Shown: piece by piece, positions 8,203 to 16,539 of the stretch | How the letters are laid out: each line of letters starts with the position of its first letter | How positions within the stretch are numbered: position 1 is the first letter of the stretch | Source: Deltaproteobacteria bacterium | GTDB lineage: Bacteria > Desulfobacterota > Syntrophobacteria > BM002 | Direction: 5' to 3' | Assembly (NCBI GenBank): GCA_022340905.1 | Contig: JAJDNB010000244.1 | Span: 1-64,000, forward strand | DNA length: 64,000 bases | Notes under the pieces: model-generated | The model's input: the letters and a program-made list of their open reading frames with translations, nothing else | The model's database searches: none | Told to the model about the DNA's origin: nothing | Program-made: the position numbers and the translations under genes

Positions 8203-9285
8203 TCACTCTTCAGATTCCAGGGAACTCTTGATCTTCTCAATCTCCTGAGCAACCAAGCGCTCAACAATTGTGGGCAATTGCTCTTCCACCAGGCGGGTCA
8301 CCACTTCTTCAACCTGGCCCCTAATGAGCGCTGCCAGTTCCTCTGCTGCAGTCGGAGCAATCTCCTCAGGAATATCTGTCTGGCTCATTTCTTCTGACTC
8401 CTCTTCGAAAACGGTAGCCACTTCTTCGGGCTCTTCCTCTGCGGTCAGAGCCGATGCCTCGGCGACTGTCTCGTCGATAACACTGTCCAGTTCCCTTTCG
8501 AAATCGCTGACTGCTTCAGCTGAAACTTCTTCTTCTGACACAGATACCGGTTCAGCAGCGTCAACTTCTTCACTCACACCTTCGGCCTCCGTCTCCAGAT
8601 CGGCAAAGAGATCTTCGGGCAGTTCCTCTTCTGACACGGAAACCGGTTCAGCAGCGTCAACTTCTTCACTCACACCTTCGGCCTCCGTCTCCAGATCGGC
8701 AAAGAGATCTTGGTCTATTTCTTTCTCTGAAAGAGAAGCCGGTTCGGCGGCAGAAACTTCTTCACTCACACTTTCGGCTTCCATCTCCAGATCGGCGAAG
8801 AGATCTTCGTCTATTTCTTTCTCTGAAAGAGAAGCCGGTTCGGCGGCAGGAACTTCTTCATCCTCAACAGGGGAGACATTAGCCTCCTCCAGAAGTTTGG
8901 CAACCTCATCCTCGTGGGAGGCAAAAAGTTCGGCTAAGGCCTCGTCGGTGACCAGGCCTTCTTGGGTGACCTCTTCGTCTTTTTCCCCTGCGGCGACCTT
9001 GCTTGCCTCCTCATCTCCAAGAGGTTCCTTCGAGGAGTCCAATGATAAATCATCCTCCTCGAGTTCCATTTCCACCTCAAAATTTTCAAAAGAAAGGTCT
9101 TCGTCCTCGTCTAACATCTCCTCTTGGGCGGACGAGTCGTCGGATTCTGCCCCTTCATCCTCCAACGGATCAATGAGATCGATGATCTCCTCATCAAAGT
9201 CATCCAGTTGGAAATCAAGATCCTCATCGGTTGTATCTTGCTTTTCTTTGTCTCTTGCCTCTCGATCGTTTGAATTCTGGCTCAT
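8203..9285 (-). CDS. highly acidic repeat protein, function unknown
   Basis: A 360-residue, Glu/Asp/Ser-rich, low-complexity cytoplasmic protein with no signal peptide. A block of about 32 residues (AAEPxSxSExE...EDLFADLE.EAExVSEEV) is repeated three times plus a partial fourth in the middle. The last ~45 residues (QVEEVVTRLVEEQLPTIVER...EIEKIKSSLE) form a strongly amphipathic helix resembling C-terminal multimerisation helices of polar-organising or zinc-ribbon regulator proteins of this phylum; that resemblance is weak. An upstream GTG at 9348 would add 21 residues; the ATG at 9285 (MSQNSN) has GGAG close upstream and fits the composition better. Divergent from lptG. Confidence 0.7.
   Translation of the reverse strand: MSQNSNDREARDKEKQDTTDEDLDFQLDDFDEEIIDLIDPLEDEGAESDDSSAQEEMLDEDEDLSFENFEVEMELEEDDLSLDSSKEPLGDEEASKVAAGEKDEEVTQEGLVTDEALAELFASHEDEVAKLLEEANVSPVEDEEVPAAEPASLSEKEIDEDLFADLEMEAESVSEEVSAAEPASLSEKEIDQDLFADLETEAEGVSEEVDAAEPVSVSEEELPEDLFADLETEAEGVSEEVDAAEPVSVSEEEVSAEAVSDFERELDSVIDETVAEASALTAEEEPEEVATVFEEESEEMSQTDIPEEIAPTAAEELAALIRGQVEEVVTRLVEEQLPTIVERLVAQEIEKIKSSLESEE
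8531..8850 (-). repeat. three-and-a-bit tandem 96-bp coding repeats
   Basis: Within the acidic protein gene, 96-base units (for example CAGCAGCGTCAACTTCTTC followed by GATCGGCAAAGAGATCTT) repeat nearly identically, encoding the 32-residue AAEP...LFADLE...VSEEV unit. Near identity of two copies at DNA level suggests recent slippage or recombination. Confidence 0.85.
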
Positions 9286-9640
9286 GGCTCCGATTTCCGA
9301 GTTAATTAGCGATCTTAAAGAGTTATAAAACCGCCCTACGAATAGCACATGCTTTCCGACACTGTCAAGCGATTTTACCCGGCGCCTAAATCGCCGTTTA
9401 CAAAGCTATATCCATTGGGTAAACTCAGACGCAACTTAGCCGGGATGTCTTATAAACAAAGGGGATTAGGGGAGTATTGGAGCAACTCGATTGGGGATTG
9501 GAGAATGCGGAATGCGGATTGTGGAGTTCAAATTGAGTTTGAGGACTTAATCTATCTTTTCAATCCGAAATCCCAAATCCGGAATCACCATTACTCCACT
9601 CCTAGCATCATGAAGCAGAACGGGTTGAGATACTGTTGCC
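9286..9640. repeat. intergenic region with degenerate GGATTG/GCGGAATG repeat
   Basis: This 355-base divergent spacer carries GGGGATTGGAGAATGCGG, GAATGCGGATTG and the partly complementary CAATCCGAAATCCCAAATCC at about 9490-9590. Similar words occur near 17590-17670 (GATTGCAGATTGCGGATTTG). No gene is supported; promoters for lptG and the acidic protein should lie here but were not recognised. Confidence 0.55.
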
Positions 9641-10720
9641 ATGCGGGTCATTAGTCGTTACATAAGCTTGGAATTCGCTAAGATAATCGCGATTTGTTTG
9701 GGAGCCTTTGTCGCCATATACCTGGTCATCGATTTCTTTGAACGCATAGACGATTTCCTGGAGGCTAAACTTCCCTTATTCCTTGCTTTGCACTTTTTTA
9801 TCTTGAAACTCCCCCTCGTCCTGGAGCAGGGAATTCCCATGTCCGTTTTAATGGGGGCCCTTGTTACCCTGGGATTGATGTCCAGAAATAACGAGCTCAT
9901 GGTTTTGAAAGCTAGCGGGATCGGCCCAGCACTTATTGTGGGACCTATAGTTGCTCTCGCCCTGGTGGCAAGCATTTTTGACTTTGCACTGTCAGAATAT
10001 GTGGTCCCTCTGACCAGCATCCAAACAAACCACATTTGGAATGTTAAGGTCATGAACCGTCCATCTCCAACTAGCTTTTCAGAAGAGAAAGTTTGGTACA
10101 AGAGTGGACAAGTAATTTACAACATACGTGTTTTGCACCCCAAACGCGGGCTGCTCGAAGGAGTCACCATACACATTTTCGATGGCAACTTCCGTTTGGC
10201 CGAGAGGATCGACGCAAGGAGGGCCGTATGGGATGGACATTCCTGGATATTCTCAGACGGCATTTTCGTCCAACGGACAAATGATGGCAATTTCACCGCA
10301 GAGCATTTCCAGCGCCGGCGCATTGCTTTGGAGGAGCGTCCCCAAGACTTCCAACACCTCGAAAAGGCTTCTGAAGAGATGACCCTAGCCGAACTTGCCC
10401 GGTATGTTGCCGAAATAGAAAGCGAAGGTTATGACTCCACCCGTTATCGGGTGGACTTCTACGGAAGAATCGCCTTTCCCTTCACCTCCCTAATCATGGC
10501 ACTTCTGGGAATTGGCGTCGCTCTCTATCAAGGGAAAAAAGGGGGGATCGCAGTGGGAGTTGCTGCCAGTGTTGCCCTGGCGTTCGTGTATTTTCTCATC
10601 TTTCAATTGACGCTGTCCATTGGTTATACCGGAAACCTGCACCCCATGCTGGCCGCTTGGATGCCCAATATCTTATTCGGCATTGCGAGCATGTATATAT
10701 TTTCCCAGGCTATGCATTAG
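9641..10720 (+). CDS. lptG: LPS export permease LptG
   Basis: Inner-membrane subunit of the LptB2FG transporter that moves lipopolysaccharide to the outer membrane. N-terminus MRVISRYISLEFAKII begins the first membrane segment; further segments lie near residues 60-80, 100-120 and three at the C-terminus (residues about 275-355), flanking a central periplasmic jellyroll domain (about 140-260). Length 359 aa and the N-terminal DFFERIDDFLE motif favour LptG over LptF. LptF is not adjacent in the window. Presence supports an LPS-bearing Gram-negative. Confidence 0.88.
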   Translation: MRVISRYISLEFAKIIAICLGAFVAIYLVIDFFERIDDFLEAKLPLFLALHFFILKLPLVLEQGIPMSVLMGALVTLGLMSRNNELMVLKASGIGPALIVGPIVALALVASIFDFALSEYVVPLTSIQTNHIWNVKVMNRPSPTSFSEEKVWYKSGQVIYNIRVLHPKRGLLEGVTIHIFDGNFRLAERIDARRAVWDGHSWIFSDGIFVQRTNDGNFTAEHFQRRRIALEERPQDFQHLEKASEEMTLAELARYVAEIESEGYDSTRYRVDFYGRIAFPFTSLIMALLGIGVALYQGKKGGIAVGVAASVALAFVYFLIFQLTLSIGYTGNLHPMLAAWMPNILFGIASMYIFSQAMH

Positions 10721-10722
10721 AG

Positions 10723-10910
10723 GGCATAGAGCATGAGGTGCCCGGCGAGAGGGGAGGTCGGGCGAGACGAGCAAGACAAGGGCAGACGGCAAAGGACAGC
10801 AAGTAGAACTTAGAGGTCTGAGGTCAGGTATAAGCTGATCTCTGATCTCCCACTTCTGACCTCTGCGATAGACGGTTTCTACGACTTGAACGACTTCAAC
10901 GGTTTTAAAA
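10723..10910. repeat. degenerate dispersed repeats: family C word and family B copy 2 (inverted)
   Basis: Begins with GGGCATAGAGCATGAGG (family C) and continues with AAGTAGAACTTAGAGGTCTG, GATCTCTGATCTCC and GACTTCAACGG (10797-10910), the inverted relative of 1015-1132. No coding potential. A further family C word lies at 10974-11001. Confidence 0.75.
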
Positions 10911-10986
10911 GGTTTTAGGCATGTTAGAACATTTTAGACAGTTAGTGCTGCTGATTGGGGATTTGGTGAGGCGTAGGGCATAGAGT

Positions 10987-11505
10987 ATGGAGCATAGAGC
11001 TGGAACAATTCGTTCCATTAGATTCTTTAGGGTAATCGGATTACTCTCTACTTTATTTGTTTTTAGTTGTTCTAGTCACGAGATTTCTACTCACGAATAT
11101 AATAATAAGATAAAGACGATAGAGAAATGGTATCTTGGTTTGACCGACGAAATGGAGACATTTGAAAAGGCTTTGGATAGTGAAGAAGTAGGTGAGATCA
11201 AATCGAGAAAATCTGTTCTCCTAAGGTGTGATGTCCAATTGCTTGACACTATAGCTGATAATCTTGTCAATAAACATCGAATTAAAATAGTTGAAAAGCC
11301 AGATACCACCTCTGGTTATATTCGCATCGACTCTGTATGCAGATGGGAAAGATACGTAAGTGTCGATATTGACATTTATGGGCCAAAACAAGATCTCTTG
11401 GCTAAAGTAAAAATTAAAAATGGCGAAGATCTTTTTGTAAAAAACGATGAAGAATTTGCTGAATATTGTGCCGAAATAATTGCAGGAATTGTCTTAAGCC
11501 AATGA
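10987..11505 (+). CDS. putative lipoprotein, AT-rich, unknown function
   Basis: 172 aa. A basic N-terminus and a hydrophobic stretch (VIGLLSTLFVFSC) end in a lipobox-like FVFSCSS, so a tethered lipoprotein is likely. The rest is charged and mixed alpha/beta, without a domain I recognise. Codons are strikingly A/T-rich compared with both neighbours, suggesting recent acquisition. The ATG at 10987 lies inside a family C repeat (GAGTATGGAGCATAGAGC) and has no ribosome-binding site, yet no later ATG precedes the signal sequence; the true start may have been replaced by the repeat. Confidence 0.6.
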   Translation: MEHRAGTIRSIRFFRVIGLLSTLFVFSCSSHEISTHEYNNKIKTIEKWYLGLTDEMETFEKALDSEEVGEIKSRKSVLLRCDVQLLDTIADNLVNKHRIKIVEKPDTTSGYIRIDSVCRWERYVSVDIDIYGPKQDLLAKVKIKNGEDLFVKNDEEFAEYCAEIIAGIVLSQ

Positions 11506-11534
11506 AGATATGATTGAATTAACCCCTGACTCTC

Positions 11535-11900
11535 CTAGGAGGCACCGCTCGCCTCTAAAGCCATTTGAATCTTCTTTTTCAGTTCAGTCAAATCGAAAGA
11601 CTTCACCACATAGAAATCGGCGGCTATGGATTTCATATCCTCTTTAAAGGTGTCGTAAGCAGTGGAGAGTATAACCGGTAAGTCATAGAACTTATTACGT
11701 ATATCCTGCAATAAATCCAAACCGTTGTAGTCTACCATCTTAATGTCCAGGACAACCAGATCAGGCTTGTCCTGTTCAATCCGTTCCAGTAATAGATGCC
11801 CCCCTTCTGCCGTTATGACGTCGTACCCCTCCTCTTTAAGCTCCTCGGAGTAAAGCAACCTGATGTGTTCTTCATCGTCGACAACTAGTATCTTAGCCAT
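11535..11900 (-). CDS. single-domain response regulator (CheY-like)
   Basis: 121-aa receiver domain with no output domain. Acidic pair in KILVVDDEEH, phospho-acceptor Asp in LVVLDIKMV, the Thr-type switch position in STAYD and the conserved Lys in VVKSF are present, so phosphorylation is expected. GGAGG lies 8 bases before the ATG at 11900; a TTG at 11915 overlaps that site and is not used. It follows the glycosyltransferase gene by 46 bases on the same strand. Partner kinase unknown. Confidence 0.88.
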   Translation of the reverse strand: MAKILVVDDEEHIRLLYSEELKEEGYDVITAEGGHLLLERIEQDKPDLVVLDIKMVDYNGLDLLQDIRNKFYDLPVILSTAYDTFKEDMKSIAADFYVVKSFDLTELKKKIQMALEASGAS

Positions 11901-11946
11901 AATGTAATCCTCCAAACTGCTTGAACGGCTTCTTGAATCGAGCAGT

Positions 11947-13167
11947 CTAATGATCGTTTAGCCACTGACTGAGCAGATAAGGCTTGGCCTCCTCGAATAT
12001 CATACATTCGTTCTCGATATATTCCTCTGCTTGCTGGATCGACATTCTTTCCGTTTTTCTAATCAATGATAGGGTCTTACCCACAAAGAGAGGTAACAGA
12101 GATTTAAGCAGAGCCTCGCGTTCCACCACCTCATTCTTGTATGCCACCGAGCAACTGTAAAGGAGGCGAGCCCAGATTTCAGAAGGAAAGCTAAACTGCG
12201 CCTGAGGAAGCTCCTTGATTTCGCCCAGTTTATTATTAATGTTGCTTGGCAAAAAAGTTTCCCATAGATCTTTATATTGGGCAAAACCCTCAACAAAAGC
12301 CTGGTGAAGCTCATCCTGGGCGATTTCAATTGGTGCCGGCGTTTCAACCTCACCCATGCCAAAACCGTATATTGCCGTGGGTTTACTCCATTTTACTCTT
12401 TCCCAGACATTTTGAAAATGAACCATGAGATCAAGCACGGTGCCCACCACTTGTGAGAAAGTCGGATCTGAGGCAACGATGTTTCCATCATGCTGGGAAA
12501 CTCTCGGTTTACCAACAAAAGCCTGACAGATTGGCACACCTTGGCACATGGCCAGGGTGGTCATCCAAATATCAACACCAAATTGCGCCACTCTATCATT
12601 CCAACTTGGATGGTCGAGATAGGTCGCAGCCATCTCTCCTGCAAAGGCAAAGTCGCCACCAATGGGCTGACGAACCCGGCGACCATAGAGAGCTCTCGTC
12701 ATGGGATAAACTATGCCGTTCGCCACGGCATCATCATACTTGTGCCTCACGTACAGAGGGGCTACAAAACCGAAGCCGGCGAAAATGGGCTCTCCAAGGT
12801 TCTTAATCCACATGGGAGTAATACTCTCCACCCCTGCGTCCACCGCGATCACCGCTTGCGCTTGCAGTTCAACTGCCTTTGCAGTGAGGTTTCTTAGATT
12901 ATAGCCTCTGCCAACCATTCCCGGAGGTGTTGATAAGTATATCTTTGGAATCTCAGTAGGCGTCTGCAGAAATGCTTCTTTGGTTCCATCCTCCGAGTGG
13001 TTGTCGCAGTTGATAATCACCGAATTCTTCTCACCAAAATGATCTAGGAGACCCCTGGCAGCTTGTTCGGTTGGCAGAGCGACGTTCCCTACGTTGTTGT
13101 GAGAGGATAAGCCGACAACCAGATCAGCCCGTTCCACTTTTCCTGGATTTTCCTCGTATGCTAGCAT
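11947..13167 (-). CDS. GT-A glycosyltransferase, possibly glucosyl/mannosylglycerate-type
   Basis: 406 aa, cytosolic. The N-terminal GT-A-like Rossmann portion reads DLVVGLSSHNNVGN then SVIINCDNHSEDGTKEA; GRGYNLRNLTAKAVE and VIAVDAGVESITPMWI correspond to the donor-binding and DxD-like region of the GT2/GT81 glycosyltransferases that make glucosyl-3-phosphoglycerate and glucosylglycerate; IGGDFAFAGEMA is the acceptor-side Gly-rich motif. Such products are compatible solutes, which would fit the stress genes in the window, but acceptor and donor cannot be read from sequence. Monocistronic or followed by the single-domain response regulator. Confidence 0.65.
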   Translation of the reverse strand: MLAYEENPGKVERADLVVGLSSHNNVGNVALPTEQAARGLLDHFGEKNSVIINCDNHSEDGTKEAFLQTPTEIPKIYLSTPPGMVGRGYNLRNLTAKAVELQAQAVIAVDAGVESITPMWIKNLGEPIFAGFGFVAPLYVRHKYDDAVANGIVYPMTRALYGRRVRQPIGGDFAFAGEMAATYLDHPSWNDRVAQFGVDIWMTTLAMCQGVPICQAFVGKPRVSQHDGNIVASDPTFSQVVGTVLDLMVHFQNVWERVKWSKPTAIYGFGMGEVETPAPIEIAQDELHQAFVEGFAQYKDLWETFLPSNINNKLGEIKELPQAQFSFPSEIWARLLYSCSVAYKNEVVEREALLKSLLPLFVGKTLSLIRKTERMSIQQAEEYIENECMIFEEAKPYLLSQWLNDH

Positions 13168-13608
13168 ATTCGTTTATTCCCCAGTCGCCGGAATTAGCCC
13201 AAAAATATAGTAATTACAGATTATTGCCTTGGCCCTGATTATTTACACTATCAGCGATAAAAAGTAAACCGTTTTTCCCCTCCTTTTGACCATGACTCCT
13301 GCAAACTCAACATTAGCCCTTTTCAGCAGCAAGTATTTTGCCAATCTTTCAACATTTTTCACTCTTCACTTTCACCCTATGCCCCCTCGAGGCTTCTCAG
13401 AAATACAGCATAGCCCTCTAGCCCACTCCCTTTAAATCACTCAACAAATTCTCTCTCCACCGCAACATTTCAGGCATGTTTCTTGCCAGGTATATCCCCA
13501 GAGCCGCCCAAAGGTACCTAAAAAAGCAACACAATTCCACATAGGTGTACAAGTTTGTCCATTGTTGGTTCTTTGTTGCCCACGGAGGGGTTGCACAAGG
13601 ATGGTTTG
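13168..13608. other. intergenic region
   Basis: 440 bases before the small ORF. It contains only fragments of family C repeat (CACCCTATGCCCCCTC, near 13373). No gene, RNA or clear promoter is visible. Confidence 0.5.
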
Positions 13609-13698
13609 ATGATACCCTCGCCTAGCCCAAAAGATATGACCGTTATGATTTTCGTGGCCATTGCCTGGTGGTTGTTTTTGGTAGGGACGGTCCTGTAG
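13609..13698 (+). CDS. 29-aa single-pass membrane microprotein (candidate)
   Basis: An ATG preceded by AAGGA with 7-base spacing opens a 29-codon frame whose product begins MIPSPSPKDMTV, followed by a hydrophobic segment MIFVAIAWWLFLVGTVL that is long enough to span a membrane. The stop at 13698 is followed 2 bases later by a strong Rho-independent terminator. Ribosome-binding site, hydrophobic pattern and terminator together suggest a real gene too short for usual annotation. It could be an accessory subunit of a transporter or oxidase, but no partner gene is adjacent and I recognise no family. A chance frame before a terminator is the alternative. Confidence 0.5.
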   Translation: MIPSPSPKDMTVMIFVAIAWWLFLVGTVL

Positions 13699-13700
13699 AG

Positions 13701-13722
13701 CGGAGCCCGGGCTCCGTTTTCT
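13701..13722 (+). terminator. Rho-independent terminator
   Basis: The perfect palindrome CGGAGCCCGGGCTCCG is followed by TTTTCTT. It directly follows the 29-codon ORF. Confidence 0.85.
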
Positions 13723-13933
13723 TATGGTTTTTCACTTGACAGGGGGAGCCTTGTTTATGCTAAGGTTAAACGACTGCGCTGTCTGTATTTTCTGCCCTTG
13801 GGGCTTTCCCCTTGCCCCAACAGTGCGCCCACCTATTCAGCCCCTCTTCACAGGCGAAGAAATGTTAACCCAGAGAAAAATTTAGAAGGTTGACCTGAGT
13901 ATGGATTGTACTTGGGCGAGGAGGGATCCATCC

Positions 13934-14326
13934 ATGAGTGCGAAAAGAATTGTAATCATCGATGACGATCCGGAAATTTGTGATGCCTTGAGTCACATTC
14001 TCTCACAGTACGGCTATGAGGTTTTTACTGCTCTTGATACAGGTAAAGGCTACCAACTCTTTGTTGACACACGACCGGATCTACTTATCCTCGACATTAT
14101 GATGGAAACAATGGATGAGGGATTAAACTTTGCCACCGAAATCAAAAAGAACGAAGGCCTTCACGGCGTTCCCATTCTCATCGTTTCTGCTAGGCCTCCA
14201 GCGGAAAAAGGGTATAGCCGATCGTTGGACGAAGATTTGGACTGGATTCATGCGGATATCTTCATGGAAAAACCAATTGAGCCTGAAGAGCTCATCCATA
14301 ACGTGAAACTTCTGGTCAAAGACTAG
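13934..14326 (+). CDS. single-domain response regulator
   Basis: 130-aa receiver domain: RIVIIDDDPEI (acidic pocket), LLILDIMME (phospho-acceptor Asp), ILIVSARPP (Ser switch) and IFMEKPIEPEEL (conserved Lys-Pro). No output domain, so it probably acts by protein contact or in a phosphorelay. The ATG at 13934 has GGAGG 8-9 bases upstream; an in-frame ATG at 13901 would add 11 poorly coding residues. No kinase gene is adjacent. Confidence 0.88.
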   Translation: MSAKRIVIIDDDPEICDALSHILSQYGYEVFTALDTGKGYQLFVDTRPDLLILDIMMETMDEGLNFATEIKKNEGLHGVPILIVSARPPAEKGYSRSLDEDLDWIHADIFMEKPIEPEELIHNVKLLVKD

Positions 14327-14590
14327 TGTTGCCCTATCGGTCTGCCCTACTCAGATCTTCCTACCGAGGCAGGATAGCCTGACGGGTCCAGTGGGGTTGC
14401 TCATACATACAACCGACTTCCTCTTCTTTGCTAGCGCACCGCCTCGGCCGGTATTGGGTGGGCGAAGAACCATTTTCCCTTTTTAACTCTCCTTGAACTT
14501 ACCTATTGTATTATCAGGAAGCTGGGTTGACTTCTCCACTCTGGCAAAAGTATGCTTTCGCTGTTACGTTTGCTATAGGAGGCAGGAAAG

Positions 14591-14974
14591 ATGAAAGAAA
14601 TTACCGGGCAAGAAAGAGAAAGAACTGAAGCGGAGCTACAAGAGCGACACGGTGACGCCATAGGAGCGTTAAGCATAGAGGTGTACGAAAAGGAACCTGC
14701 GGCTATCGGCATTGCCCTAAGCTATTTTGATTGCGGCTGTGTCTTGCTACGGGGTTTCGATAAGAGCGGTGACATGGTTGGTGATCCCGGGGTTATCGAA
14801 AGTGCGGACTCCTGCAGCAAAGATCACGTCAGGGACTTTAAACACGGCCATGAGGCTGGAGCCTACAACACCATTCATTGGAAGGACACTCCTGAAGAAT
14901 TCGATCGCGAATTCGGTAACAAACAAAGGATAATTATTGCCAGCAGACTTTTTCCTCCCCGAGAAGAGGAATAG
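14591..14974 (+). CDS. hypothetical protein, 127 aa
   Basis: Preceded by AGGAGGCAGGAAAG, a strong ribosome-binding site. Begins with a charged helix (QERERTEAELQERHGDAIG), then a compact region with Cys pairs (FDCGCVLLRGFDKSGD, ADSCSKDH) and several His residues that could bind a metal. No signal peptide or membrane segment. I do not recognise the family. The neighbours are a response regulator and a Cys-rich protein, with no obvious link. Confidence 0.6.
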   Translation: MKEITGQERERTEAELQERHGDAIGALSIEVYEKEPAAIGIALSYFDCGCVLLRGFDKSGDMVGDPGVIESADSCSKDHVRDFKHGHEAGAYNTIHWKDTPEEFDREFGNKQRIIIASRLFPPREEE

Positions 14975-15027
14975 AGAATCCAAATCGACAGGGGCTGGCT
15001 TTGAGCTAATCCTACTGAGCGCTTTGG

Positions 15028-15118
15028 GTTTCAGGTGTCAGGTGTCAGGTTTCAGGAACAATGAACAGAAACGGCAAACCAGAACTCTGAATAGTTATAC
15101 CTGACACCTGAAACCTGT
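15028..15118. repeat. degenerate dispersed repeat, family A, copy 1
   Basis: GGTTTCAGGTGTCAGGTGTC then GTTTCAGGAACAATGAACAG is followed by the near-complement ACCTGACACCTGAAACCTG, so the unit can fold into a long imperfect hairpin. Related copies lie at 25586-25645, 41454-41525 and 47330-47403, all intergenic. Confidence 0.8.
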
Positions 15119-15150
15119 TCTGTGCTTGCAGCTTAATCTGGAGGAGAGCC

Positions 15151-15843
15151 TTGAGCCCCCTGCACTTTGGCCTTCAACTCTGCCAGCCAGACGTACAAAA
15201 GTCATGCGCCTGGTGTTGTGGATTGTATAATTGCTTGCATAGAAGCAGGAATGAACTGGTCCGCAAACTGAGAGCCAGAACTGAGGAATTCGCCAGAACC
15301 AGAAGGACGGTGGAAGGGATTCTCTCTTTTTCTGAGAACATCAGAGAAAAAGAAAAAACCCAGCTTGTTGATCCCGAGTTTCATTCTTGTGAGTTCGTCG
15401 GCTTCTTGAATGAAGATGAAACCTTGGTGGGCTGCATGCTCCACCCCCTCGCCCGCGGAAATGGTGATACCGACTGGCGCGGCCTCTCCTTTCACGGAGC
15501 TATGGCATGTCAGGGCTTCTTCTGCCGCTGTTACCGGGAGCTGAGCCCGGTCCAAAAACAAATTATCCTCTCCACGGTGGATGACTGGTTTCTTTATGGT
15601 TTGCTCATCAGTGATGCAGACTTCCTTCATAGCTTCTTCCGTGTGGTTGAGGAAAACCTTATTGATCCTGTCAAGCTTCTAATGCCTGTCGCTTCAAAGT
15701 TGGTGCATGAATTCTTTCAATCTCTCGTTCCCTTGGATACAATCTTTGTGAGTCTGTCCTCCAAGCTTCACTCTCCGTCAGAGCGCAAGAACGCTGAAGA
15801 GAAAATTAATACCCTCTGCTCCCTTCTCAGGAGAGTAGCTTAG
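15151..15843 (+). CDS. cysteine-rich protein of unknown function
   Basis: 230 aa starting at a TTG preceded by GGAGGAGAGCC. The N-terminal third holds CAWCCGLYNC, and a second cluster lies around residues 85-125 (FHSCEFVGF, LVGCMLHP, MACQGFFCRCY). Nine or more Cys with spacing suited to an Fe-S or zinc site point to a metal-binding protein, but I do not recognise a named family. The C-terminal half is helical without motifs. No signal peptide. Family A repeat lies just upstream, and the phosphatase-like gene follows 105 bases downstream. Confidence 0.6.
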   Translation: MSPLHFGLQLCQPDVQKSCAWCCGLYNCLHRSRNELVRKLRARTEEFARTRRTVEGILSFSENIREKEKTQLVDPEFHSCEFVGFLNEDETLVGCMLHPLARGNGDTDWRGLSFHGAMACQGFFCRCYRELSPVQKQIILSTVDDWFLYGLLISDADFLHSFFRVVEENLIDPVKLLMPVASKLVHEFFQSLVPLDTIFVSLSSKLHSPSERKNAEEKINTLCSLLRRVA

Positions 15844-15948
15844 GAACTGAAGGAATCAGGAGACGTAGCCAGGGTCTAAGAGGGACGAATCCCTTGCGAA
15901 ACCTGAAAGAGTGCTTACGTTTTAAGCCTGGATGGTTCGGAGAAGGGT

Positions 15949-16359
15949 ATGAAAAAGAGAGTACTTTTCGTTTGTTATGGTAACGCCTGCAGAAGCATCA
16001 TGGGAGAGGCTTTGGCCAGGCACCATTGGGATAACATCCTCGAAGCGGCCTCCGCCGGGCTGACCGCCTTGGGCTATGTACCTGAAGAAACCACAAACGT
16101 CCTCCGGGAGATAGGGGTTTCAACCCGTGGTCTTTATTCAAAGGGATTGGCTGAGGTGGAACTCGATAGATTCGATCTGATCCTGGACCTCCTAGAATAT
16201 CCAGTGGAAAGCCTAATGCCGCCCTCTTTCAGAGGCAAAGTGATCCATTGGTACGTAATGGATCCCTTTGCAGGAAGTGTCGAGGCATTCAGACATACGA
16301 GAGACACCATTGAGTGGCTCGTCACTGAGCAGCTGCCCAAGTGGATCAACGGAGAATGA
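15949..16359 (+). CDS. low-molecular-weight phosphatase / arsenate reductase-like protein
   Basis: 136 aa. The N-terminal P-loop CYGNACRSIMGEAL (CX5RS) near residue 9 is the catalytic signature shared by low-molecular-weight protein tyrosine phosphatases and thioredoxin-type arsenate reductases; the general acid Asp is probably in MDPFAGS near residue 103. The distal Cys pair of ArsC is not seen, which favours a phosphatase or a regulatory role. GGAG precedes the ATG by about 6 bases. Confidence 0.8.
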   Translation: MKKRVLFVCYGNACRSIMGEALARHHWDNILEAASAGLTALGYVPEETTNVLREIGVSTRGLYSKGLAEVELDRFDLILDLLEYPVESLMPPSFRGKVIHWYVMDPFAGSVEAFRHTRDTIEWLVTEQLPKWINGE

Positions 16360-16539
16360 GCTGGATTTTCGCCCTGCTCCATTTTACATTTCCCATTTGT
16401 CATCTCTCATTTCTCATTGTACATTTTAGAATGACACAGGTAGTTAAAAGTTTACTGAAGTCAAAAATGATACTTGCCCGATGATACATGATAAACAACG
16501 CTGTGCGCTATGCGCCAAGCGCTGTGCTAGTAGGAAGCC

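Noticed and set aside
8270-9328. 352-codon plus-strand frame, Ser/Thr-rich
   Set aside because: It is the antisense shadow of the acidic repeat gene (GAA/GAG codons read as TTC/CTC-type on the other strand); no ribosome-binding site and no domain.
13736-13766. TTGACA followed by TATGCTAAGGT as a promoter for the 13934 response regulator
   Set aside because: No -10 hexamer at acceptable spacing; the -35 box alone is not enough.
14542-14556. TGGCAAAAGTATGCT as a sixth sigma-54 promoter
   Set aside because: GG and GC are one base too close, and no TCGGAA repeat lies upstream.
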